Below are positions 55,405-64,000 of a stretch of 64,000 bases of DNA, piece after piece. The DNA comes from Stomorhina lunata (lineage: Eukaryota; Arthropoda; Insecta; Diptera; Rhiniidae): contig OW121742.1 in NCBI GenBank assembly GCA_933228675.1, positions 105,438,240 to 105,502,239 on the forward strand. Reading direction: 5' to 3'. A model generated the notes under the pieces. It did no database searches. It saw only the letters and a list, made by a program, of their open reading frames with translations, and had not been told where the DNA came from. The number at the start of each line of letters is the position of its first letter. Position 1 is the stretch's first letter. The position numbers were made by a program, and so were the translations under genes.

Positions 55405-57990
55405 AATTTTAATATCAGTGTTAGTATCAGCAGTATCAGAATTAGTATCAGTATAAGTATTAGTATCATCATTAGTATCAGTATTAGTATCAGTATTAGT
55501 GTCAGTATTAGTATCAGTATTAGTATCAGTATTAGTATCAGTATTAGTATCAGATTTAGTATCAATATTTGTATCAATATTATTTATATCTGTATCAGTT
55601 ACTAGCTGCATTATTACCAGTATTAGTATCAGTATAAGGATCAGTTATAGTATAAGTATCAGTATTAGTATAAGTATTAGCATCAGTATTAGTATCAGTA
55701 TTAGTACCAGTATAAGTATCAGTATTAGTATCAGTTTTAGTATTAGTTTCAGTATAAGAATAAGTATCAGTATCAGTATAAGTATCAGTATTATTATCAG
55801 TATTAGTAGCACTATTTGCAATATTTATACTGGTATCAGTATAAGTTATAGCATAAGTAGCAGTTCAAGTATCGGTATTAGTATTTATATCAGTAAAAAA
55901 ATCAGTATTTGTATTAGTATCAGTGTTAGTATTATTAATAGTATTAGTATCAGTATTTGTGTAAGTATTAGTATCAGTATTTGTATCAGTGTTAGTAATA
56001 CTGACATAAGTATCACTATTAGATTCAGTGTTAGTATTAGTCACTGTATTAGTATCAGTATTAGTGTCAGTATTAGTAGCAGTATTAGCATCAGTATATT
56101 CATTAGTAATACTGATATAAGTATCACTATTAGAGTCAGTGTTAGTATTAGTAAAACTGATATTAGTATCGGCATTATAATCAGTATTGGTATTAGCATT
56201 AGAATCAATATTAGTATCAGTAACATTATTAGTAAGAGTATTTGTGTCAGTATTACTATCAGTATTAGTAACAGTATTAATATCAGTATTAGTATCAGTA
56301 TTAGTATCAGTATTAGTATCAGTATTAGTATCAGTATTAGTATCAGTATTAGTATCAGTATTAGTATCAGTATTAGTATCAGTGTTAGTAATACTGATTT
56401 AAGTATCACTATTAGAATCAGTATTACTATTAGTAAAACTGATATTACTATTGGTATTTGAATCAGTATTAGTTTCAGTTTTTATATTTATATCAGTATT
56501 TGTATCAGTATTAGTGTTAGTATCAGTATAAGAATCAGTATTAGTATCAGTATTAGTATCAGTATTAGTATCAATATTAGTATCAGTATTAATATCAGTA
56601 TTAGTATCAGAATTAGTATCAGTAGTAGTAGCAGTATTAGTATCAGTACTAGTATCAGTATTAGTATCACTATAAGTATCAGTATTGGTATAAGTGTCAG
56701 CATCTTTATTACTAGCAGCTTTATTATCTGTAATAGTGTCAGTATTAGTATCAGTATTAATATCAGGAAAAGTATTAGCATCGGTACTAGTACAAGTATC
56801 AGTATTAGTATCAGTTATAGTATAAGTAATCAGTAATAGTATTAGTATCAGTTATAGTATCAGTAATCAGTAATAGTATCAGAATTAGTAACAATAATAG
56901 CATTAGTATCAGTAATAGTATTAGTATCAGTATTAGTTTCAGTATTAGTATCAGTATAAGTATCAGTATAAGTATTAGTATCAGTGTTAGTATCAAGATT
57001 AGTATCAGTATAAGTAGCAATAATAGTATCAGTATTAGTATCAGTATAAGTATCAGTTTTATTATCAGTATAAGTATCACTATTAGTTTTAGTATCACTA
57101 TTAGTATCTGTACTAGTATCAGTATTAGCATCATTATTAGTATCAGTATTTGTATAAGTGTCAGTATTATTAGTGTCAGCATCTGTATTACTAGCAGCTT
57201 TATTACCAGTATTAGTTTCAGTATTAGTATCAGTATTAATATCAGGATTAGTATTAGTGTCGGTGTTAGTATCAGTATTAGTATCAGTGTAAGTATTAGT
57301 ATCAGTATTAGTATCAGTATTAATATCAGTAATAGTATTGGTATCAGTATAAGAATCAATATTAGTATCAGTATTAGTTTCAGTAATAGTTCTAGTATCA
57401 GTAACAGAATTAGTATCAGTAACAGTATTAGTATCAGTACCCCTATTAGTATCAGTATTAGTATCAGTACTAGTATCAGTATTAGTGTCAGTAATGGTAT
57501 CAGTAATAGTATTAGTATAGTATATTAGTATAGTATATAAGTATCAGTAATAGTATTAGTACCAGTATTTATATCAGTATTAGTATCAGTATTAGTATCA
57601 GTGTTAGTATAAGTAATAGTATTATTATCAGTATTAGTATCAGTATTGGTAATACTGTAGAATCAGTATTAGTATCAGTATTTGCATCAGCGTTAGTGTC
57701 AATACAATTATTAGTATAAGTGTCAGTATTATTAGTATTATCATCAGTATTGGTATTAGTATTATTATTAGCATAATTATTAGTATCAATATTAGTGTCA
57801 GTATTATAAGGATAAACTTCAGTATTGGTATCAGTATTTCTAGAAGCATTATTACTAGTATTAATATTGATACCTGCATTGTAATAATTCTTATAATCGG
57901 TATTAGTATCTATGTTTGTATCAATATAAGTACTACTTTAAGTATTAGTATTAGCATAGGAGCCAGGATTAATAATCAGTATAAGTAAAA
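55405..57990. repeat. 12-bp satellite array (TATCAGTATTAG)
   Basis: Imperfect tandem array of TATCAGTATTAG with frequent substitutions and 6-bp slips. It is most regular at about 56270-56390. Open frames encoding poly-(SI), poly-(LI) or poly-(VS) on both strands follow from the 12-bp period and are not genes. Confidence 0.95.
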
Positions 57991-58900
57991 CTTATCGTAA
58001 TTGCACTTTGTATTAGTATTATTAAAATATATTTTTGTAGCCATTGACGATTATATTAAGTACAGTATTAGCATTAATGACTTTTTTAAATTTATATTTA
58101 AATTAATTTTTTTAATCTTTATATACAAAATATTATAATAAATATTATTTTTTCAATTTTCAGGATCTCATTGGTTTTTTTTACGGTAAATTTTAACGAA
58201 AACAAGTGCAAATTTTCTATAATATTTTAAATAAACTATAATTATAAAATAAATACCTAAATAATTAAAATTTATAAAATAAAAAAAGCTATTAATAAAG
58301 AATTTTCTTTTAGGGCTTAAAGCGAATTTGTTTAACACGTTTTTATAATTAATTGTAAAAGTTTTTAAAACAAATAGAAAAAAATTAAAGTGAGATAAAT
58401 TTAATTAAATAAATAAGAAAAATTAAATTTACAAAATTTTTTCTCAAAATTTTAAATCCATATCCAAGTGTGAAACAAAAATAAATTGTAAACTCATTAA
58501 TTAAACTTGAATGTATAAATAAAATTTATTTTAATTTATGTAAAGAAAAAAAATTTAAATTCAAGCCGTCAACACAAGAAAATAAATAAATTATTAAAAA
58601 TAAAAAATGCATCTATAATTATTAAAATGAAATGTTGAAAAAAATTAATCAGGTTAGTTAAACAAAAAAGACGTCATTTTCAAAACAAATATGACAGAAA
58701 AAATTATAATTGTTTTTATTCATAATAATTATATGTAATTAATTAATAATGCATTAATTAATGGACAACTCATTAAGGGACATTGTGATGAAAAATTATT
58801 GAATATAGAAAAAATTATAACCTTTTTTAGGTCTTCTAGGTATAAAGTGAATATAATGAAATATTGGATCGTCTAAAAAGTATTTGCAATATCAAACTAA
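57991..58900. other. AT-rich spacer
   Basis: No supported gene. A pyrimidine tract and CAG near 58145-58163 resembles a 3' splice site, but nothing supports an exon. Confidence 0.45.
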
Positions 58901-59133
58901 GTATCAGTTCAAGATTTAGTACCAGTACAAGTACTAGTTTTAGTATCGGTATTAGTACTATTATTAGTATTAGTATCATTATAAAAGTATAAGTTTTGGA
59001 ACCAGTATTAGTATCAGTTTCAGTATATCAACATAAGCTTCAATAGAAGCTTCAGTACAAGTGCAAGTACCAATATTACCATTAGTATCAGTATTAGTAT
59101 TATTTAAGGCATCAGCACAAGAACTAGTATCCG
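58901..59133. repeat. 12-bp satellite, degenerate block left of the Tc1-type element
   Basis: GTATCAG/ATTAGTA units with many changes. Continues to the right of the transposon at 60761-61340, showing that the transposon entered an existing array. Confidence 0.85.
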
Positions 59134-59135
59134 TA

Positions 59136-60758
59136 CACCATGTTACGAAAGTCTACATACGATCATGGAATACTTGAAAATTACGAAAAAATAAAAGAAA
59201 GTTAATATTTTTTTGTACCAAATGTTTATTGATGATTAAAGAGATCAAAATTAAATTAAAATTAAGGCAATTCATGAACGTCAAATCACATAAATTAAAA
59301 AAAATCATCACATATTCATATTTGTAATGTTACGAAAGTCTACATACGGCTTCTTTTGAACAAAAATTTCTACAGCATTAGTATCGAGTTGGTCCACCAT
59401 TGGCCTTAATTACTTCCTTAAGTCGGGATGGCATGGATAAAGCTAAATTTTTTGTAACTTCTGGAGAAATCTTTTCCCATTCTTCCAGTAAAACCGTTTT
59501 TAGCGAATTGACCGATGTAACGTTCTTTCTCTCACCTTGTTTTTCAGATGTGCCCACAAATGTTCAATAACATTGAGGTCAGGTGATTGCGGAGGGTGGT
59601 CAAGCTTGGATCTCACGTTATATAACAGCCATTCTTTAAACAAGGCAGAACTATGCTTCGGGTCGTTGTCGTGCATGAAGACATAAATTTCGCTTAAGTG
59701 AAGTTTTTCGACACTTCCAATGAGATGTGTTTTTAGAATGTTTAAATACATGTACCGATCCATTATGCCTTCAATAAACCGCAATTTTCCAACACCATTT
59801 GCTGCCATACATCCCCACACCATCACAGATCCACCTCCATGTTTAACAGTTGGACAGATATTTTTGGGCTGAAGTGCTGTGTTTCGTTTTCTCCAAACTC
59901 TTGCAGGTCCATCTCTTCCGAAGACGTTAAATTTACATTCGTCAGTGAAAATAACGCGCGACCAAAAAGTTGGGTCGTCAATATGTTTATTTTCAAGCTG
60001 TTTGGCGTAACTCAAACGTTTTTTTCGGTTCACTTTGCTTATCAAAGGTTTCTTCCGTGCAACTCGTGAAGCTAGGCCTGCCTTTTTTAAACTTTTTCGA
60101 ACACATTGAGCATGTACTTCTATTCCGTCGAACTCTTCTAACGATTTTGCTAATTTTACAGCACTAACTTTTGGATTTTCTGTCGCATACCTCACAACTT
60201 TCCTCTGCATCCGATCGTCAAGTTTACATGGCCGACCACTTCTTGGCTTACTTTCAAAAAATCCAGTGGAATTATAATTTTTAATTATCGTTTGCACCGT
60301 AGACTTACACAAACCTAATATTTCAGCCACCTTAGAAAATGAGTTTCCTTCATTTTTAAGTTTCACGGCTGCTTGGCGTAACTGAGGGGCAATCTCCTTT
60401 CTTTTTGACATTTTTTGCACAAAATTCTTAAAATAAACCAATTATTCTTATTATCACATTGAATGTCGCAATGTAACTAAGAATTAAAGAAGAAAAACAA
60501 ACATTAAAAATCAAGAGATCCAATGGGACTTTTCTTCAAAACTGATCGTATGTAGACTTTCGTTACATTGCTTGTTGTGTTATTATATGTTTTTTCTCGT
60601 TTTATGGGGAAAGGAGTTATGATGTTGATTTTATTTCTTTTTCATAATGTACTAGAACTGTACTTACATCATGCTAAAAGAGTACTAAGCGAATAATATC
60701 AAAAACTTTTAAATAATGCTTAAAATTAATATCGTATGTAGACTTTTGTAACATGGTG
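59136..60758 (-). mobile_element. Tc1-type transposon with IR/DR ends
   Basis: 1623 bp flanked by TA (59134-59135 and 60759-60760). Outer repeats: CACCATGTTACGAAAGTCTA at the left and, inverted, CACCATGTTACAAAAGTCTA at the right. Each end carries a second copy of the 22-bp motif that starts ATGTTACGAAAGTCTACATA: 59140-59161 and 59327-59348 at the left, 60547-60568 and 60733-60754 (inverted) at the right. Spacing is 187 and 186 bp. This is the IR/DR layout of Tc1-family elements such as Sleeping Beauty. Nearly intact; the transposase has a C-terminal frameshift. Confidence 0.95.
59378..60411 (-). pseudogene. Tc1-type DD34E transposase with C-terminal frameshift
   Basis: Likely start at 60411 (MSKRKEIAPQLRQAAVKL), ten codons inside the longer open frame that begins at 60441. 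Two N-terminal helix-turn-helix modules (paired-like) include the linker SKPRSGRPCKL. The catalytic domain has VIFTDECKFN (first Asp), HGGGSVMVWGC, FMHDNDPKHSS (second Asp) and SPDLNVIEHLWAHLK (Glu), with 34 residues between the second Asp and the Glu: DD34E. The frame ends at a TAA at 59500. One base off, the normal Tc1 C-terminus continues (EEWEKISPEV, then SMPSRLKEVI, ending near GGPTRY at 59378). A single-base deletion near 59500-59515 would explain this. Otherwise nearly intact, so a fairly young insertion. Confidence 0.92.
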
Positions 60759-60760
60759 TA

Positions 60761-61342
60761 TAAGTATCAGTATTATTGTGGTTATTAGTATGGGTGATGG
60801 TATTAGAATAAGTATCAGTATCAAATTACAGTATTATTATCAGTATGAGTATCGGTATTAGTACAAACTTTAGTATGAGTATTAGTATCAGTATAAGTAA
60901 TAAAATCAGTATTAGTATCAGTATTAATATCAGTATTTGTATCAGTATTAATATCAGTATTTGTATCAGTATTAATATTAGTATTAGTATAAGTATAGTT
61001 ATAATCATCATCGGTACAAGATTTAGTGTCGGAAATAGTATCAGTAAAGGTATCTGTATTAGCATCATAATTGCAAACTGTATTACTATAATTATGAGTA
61101 TCAGAAATGGTAATAGTATCAGTAATACTATGGGTATTAATATCAATCAGTAGTTATATCAGTCTATGTATCAGTATTTGTATCAGTATTACTATAAATA
61201 TCAGTCACTATAATCATCATCAGTACAAGATTTAGTATAAGTATGTATGTCAGAAATAGTATCAGTAATGGTGTCAGTATTAGTATCAGCAAAAATATCA
61301 GTATACGTATCAGTATAGTATTATATGATTAGTAATTGGTAG
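60761..61342. repeat. 12-bp satellite, right of the Tc1-type element
   Basis: Degenerate GTATCAGTATTA units, interrupted at 61358 by a LINE 3' fragment and continuing weakly to about 61720. Confidence 0.85.
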
Positions 61343-61357
61343 TATATATGAATAGTA

Positions 61358-61639
61358 ATTGGAACAAGGGGTACTTCTCTCGGACAATGAGCTGCATCCG
61401 ATTCTATTTTTAGACTCATTGAAAGGGACCTACGGTTTTACGCCGGCTCCGAACGGCAAATGCATTAGTTAGAGAAGTTTTACATAGCCTAATACTCAAT
61501 AACCAGTGGCTAGCTGAGTTATGAGGTGAACCGCCGCTTTTTTGAAAATTTATTTTTCAAGTGAGTCTGGCCAGTGATCGAACTTGGGCCTCTGGTATGC
61601 TAGGCGGATGACTAACCTGCTATACCACGGCGGTTCACA
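61358..61639 (+). mobile_element. 5'-truncated LINE insertion with target duplication
   Basis: Begins in the LINE C-terminus (LLSDNELHPILFLDSLKGTY, then TPAPNGKCIS and a stop) and ends at the shared GCGGTTCAC. It is flanked by near-identical 15-bp repeats starting TATATATGA (61343-61357 and 61640-61654; one mismatch), as expected for target-primed insertion. Antisense A- and B-box-like sequences lie at about 61635-61565. Confidence 0.85.
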
Positions 61640-61654
61640 TATATATGATTAGTA

Positions 61655-61720
61655 GTATCAGTAAAAGTATGATTATAAGTATCGGTATTAGTACAGGTAT
61701 TAATATTAGTATTTAATTCG
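61655..61720. repeat. 12-bp satellite, last degenerate units
   Basis: AGTATCAGTAAAAGTATG-like text up to about 61720. Confidence 0.6.
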
Positions 61721-61784
61721 TTTAATCAGAATTTCCAAAAGTTTCTAGAATTATTGTTCCACTCTTATGCTATAAACTCAATGA

Positions 61785-62405
61785 CGACTGCAGGCTACGG
61801 GCTACAACCTGTCAAATTTAGAATGCAGAAAATCAAATGGAAATAATGATTTTATCTTTGACACAGCCACATGACTAGCGTTGAAGCTGTAGCCAAAATT
61901 AAACTAATTTCTAATTTTGCTGGCAACAATGACAGCCTTAGGGCTGTCAACACCATAGAATATTGAAATAAATGAACGATTTATTTCAACTTTATTTACC
62001 ATAAGTAACGATGAAGAAGATTTATATAAACAATTTACATATTTATTAAATAATTATATTATGTATATAATAATATATTTTACATAAATAATTCATCAAT
62101 TTTTAAACTGTCATAACTCACACGCTTCATGTGCTAGAGTAACGTAGTTTTGGATATATAATACTTATATCTATGTTGTTTTAAGATAGGCGCATTCTTA
62201 TAAAAAAAGACGGTTTTAAAAGTAAGTTTTTGGTATATGAGCTCTGAATTCACTATAAATCGGAAGATTATATATGTGTTTTATAAAAAAGTTAATATCG
62301 GATATATACTTCTAAAGTTATGCCGTATAATTCTTGAAATTTAAAAAGCCCATAACTCTCAAACAATAAGAGATCACACCAAAATATTTCTATAGACATT
62401 TTTTG
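61785..62405. mobile_element. Diverged relative of the 616-bp MITE
   Basis: Shares GCAGGCTACGGGCTACAA (61789) with 29015-29032. Over 62145-62405 it also shares a collinear series of blocks (ATACTTATATCTAT, AAAGTTAATATCG, CTTCTAAAGTTAT, AAAAAGCCCATAACTCT, AGATCACACCAAAAT) with 29080-29335. The middle (61810-62140) is not shared. Inverted ends not clear here. Confidence 0.65.
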
Positions 62406-62410
62406 ATTTG

Positions 62411-62535
62411 GAAATACAGCATTCTCTCGATTTACGTTGTCTCGATTTATGTCGTTTCGATTTACGTCGTCAATTTTTTTGTTCCATGAAACTTCGATTT
62501 ACGTCGTCATTTGATTTACGTCGTCATAATTTTTC
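62411..62535. repeat. Repeated TCGATTTACGTCG motif; possible pogo-type end
   Basis: Five copies of a TCGATTTACGTCGT-like motif within 125 bp, starting TACAGCATTCTCTCGATTTA. TA followed by CAG and 'CTCGATTTA' resembles the inverted-repeat ends of pogo/Tigger-type elements (from memory). The matching right end is not seen. Confidence 0.45.
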
Positions 62536-62804
62536 ATAAAGAAAAATCGGATATTTTTGATTACACTAAAAATTTTATCTAAAATTGCGAAATAAAACAC
62601 AGTTTTCAACTAAATATTTGCAATATGAAAATTTTTTAATTTTTTTAAGTCTTGCCAAAAATTTCAGCTCGGTTTTTAAAATTTTGTTTATATTTTATGA
62701 ATTTATATTTATATTCTTTGATATACTGAGAAATGATATTCATAAAAAATATGAATTTTTTGCCAAAGACGAATGAAAATTTTGAAATAGAAAAAGGCAT
62801 TCAT
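62536..62804. other. AT-rich spacer
   Basis: No supported feature. Confidence 0.45.
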
Positions 62805-63390
62805 TTTTAATGTGTCAAATGTTTGCAATAATTTGTAAAAGTTCCTTTTCAATGAATGTATCTACTGATGTGTTTGCAAATTTTTAACAAATTCATAATG
62901 GGGATGATAAAAGTCGTCGTAACTCGTAGTCTTCACTCAAAAAATTACCAAAGGTTAATTTAACGGAGAAGTGTTAGCGATGTTATAGTAAAATATTAGT
63001 AATAGGTGGTATATGAAAATATTAGTAATAGGTGGTATATGCTAACTGGAAATTAGTCTAATGAGCATGTGAATTTTACTAAAAAAAAATTTTATAATAT
63101 TGATAATAATTGCATTAAAATATATCCTTATTTTAAGCAAGAAAATTGTACTAATAATTAACTTTTATCTTTTAAATAAATTTCGATTCTTTAATGCAGA
63201 TGCCACCTATTACTAATATTTTACTAATAATATCGATATTTCCCAGCAAAATTAGCTTATGATGATTTTTTGAGTCAAAACTACGAGCTTTTAGGACTTT
63301 TATCATCCTCGTAACAAATTTGTTCAAAATTGCAAACATATCAATAGATAAATTCTCTAAAATGGATACTTGACACGCTAAAAATTTATT
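62805..63390. mobile_element. Palindromic element with long imperfect arms
   Basis: The left arm (ATGTGTCAAATGTTTGC, GGGATGATAAAAGTC, AACTCGTAGT, TATTAGTAATAGGTGG) is mirrored on the right (CCACCTATTACTAATA, ACTACGAGCT, GACTTTTATCATCC, GCAAACATATC, TTGACACGC). Arms about 215 bp, imperfect, with about 150 bp between. A 27-bp unit with TATTAGTAATAGGTGGTATA is duplicated in tandem at about 62990-63040. Confidence 0.75.
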
Positions 63391-63650
63391 TTTTCATTAA
63401 TATTTGGCGAAAAAGGATGAGATCTTAAAGATAGACCTATATTGCGTAAGAAAGTTCGTGCATCGAGAACGAGTTTCCTGATTTTGTTAGAGCACATTCC
63501 AAAGTAATAACAATAGAACAATAGAGTTGGATAACCTACTGTTACCGATGAGCACTTTTTTTGCTCTCTCCTGTACTCGGTCAAGAAGTTCCGAAATAAA
63601 CTTTGAAGCACCGGCCCATACATGAGAGTTGTATTTCACCGGTACGCAAT
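63391..63650 (-). pseudogene. LINE reverse-transcriptase C-terminal remnant, minus arm
   Basis: The minus strand reads YNSHVWAGASKFISELLDRV, QERAKKVLIGNSRLSNSI, then in shifted frame YYFGMCSNKIRKLVLDARTF and LRNIGLSLRSHPFS. This is the thumb/C-terminal region of a jockey-type LINE. Confidence 0.7.
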
Positions 63651-64000
63651 ACATGTTTCAGAATATGGTCTATGTAAGAGTGCAAGAGATGGCGAAAGTG
63701 CTCATTGATGACAGCATGGTATCCAATTCTATTGAACCACTGGAGTGTCACACCTTTCTATCGTTTTTACTTTGGAATGTGCCCTAAAGAAATTAGGAAA
63801 CTCGTTCCCAAACTCAAATCTTCTTACGCAATACATGTCTCAGAATAGGGTCTTTGTAAGAGCTACTCGACCGAGTGTAGGAAAGGGTGAACGTGCTCGT
63901 CGGTATGCAACTCTATTGAGCCACTGGAGTGTCACAATGTTCTATAGTTTCTAGTTACTTTGGAGTTCGGTCTATCGAAATCAGGGAACTTGTTCCTAAA
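63651..64000 (+). pseudogene. LINE reverse-transcriptase remnant, plus arm, partly tandem
   Basis: On the plus strand: NSIEPLECHTF, YRFYFGMCPKEIRKLVP, then a second diverged pass with STECRKG and NSIEPLECHNV. Homologous to the minus arm, making an inverted pair, with a roughly 180-bp direct repeat inside the plus arm (AATACATGTTTCAGAATATG at about 63649, AATACATGTCTCAGAATAGG at about 63831). Runs off the window. Confidence 0.6.

Noticed and set aside
55389..57879. Long frames of alternating Ile/Ser, Ile/Leu or Val/Ser (up to 320 codons)
   Set aside because: Direct result of the 12-bp satellite; several frames on both strands are open at once.
58140..58190. 3' splice site with a short exon
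   Set aside because: Polypyrimidine tract and CAG occur by chance in such DNA; no exon or partner donor can be supported.

Overview
This window looks like heterochromatin of a higher (brachyceran) fly. It is very AT-rich, has no intact host protein-coding gene that I can support, and consists of satellite arrays, decayed transposons and AT-rich spacer. The organism is inferred from the transposon families: DD41D mariners of the rosa type known from tephritid flies, a Tc1-type element, several LINEs and hammerhead-bearing DNA. I cannot name the species.

Satellites cover roughly a third of the window. Five arrays have a 31-bp unit: 1-1081, 4823-6780, 21371-26023, 34580-36055 and 39326-40393. 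Their sequences differ but are visibly related, and most carry the dyad TTTTCTATAGAAAA. Two arrays have the same 11-bp unit in opposite orientations (36062-38700 and 52121-54061). A 15-bp array with higher-order structure fills 48050-51108. A 12-bp array fills 55405-57990 and continues, interrupted by insertions, to about 61720. The long 'ORFs' in the 15-bp and 12-bp arrays are artefacts of unit lengths divisible by three.

Mobile elements are nested. Around 9-12 kb, a 2.1-kb element with TA target duplication (9060-11153) sits in a dispersed repeat. It carries a decayed four-exon minus-strand gene, and one of its introns contains a complete hammerhead ribozyme motif (10001-10046, minus strand). 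A decayed LINE runs from about 12.05 to 17.28 kb, broken by a DD41D mariner, a tandem pair of long-palindrome foldback elements and a GC-ended MITE, and bounded by a second mariner. A second LINE (RNase H end, 28.66-33.10 kb) is split by a MITE and by a cluster of 1.3-kb TIR elements that carry a tRNA-like sequence. A third DD41D mariner (42864-45429) has one of these 1.3-kb elements inserted in the TA of its transposase stop codon. A Tc1-type element with symmetrical double repeats at each end (59136-60758) and a LINE 3' fragment both sit in the 12-bp satellite.

Nothing here forms an operon or pathway. The links between features are insertion order and local amplification. The most notable items are the intronic hammerhead, the constant 31-bp period across diverged satellites, the inverted 11-bp arrays, and the tRNA-like modules carried by both a TIR element and a LINE 3' end. 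A weak candidate for a host promoter and first exon lies at about 33.5-34.5 kb, directly upstream of satellite DNA; a gene with satellite-filled introns is possible but unproven.
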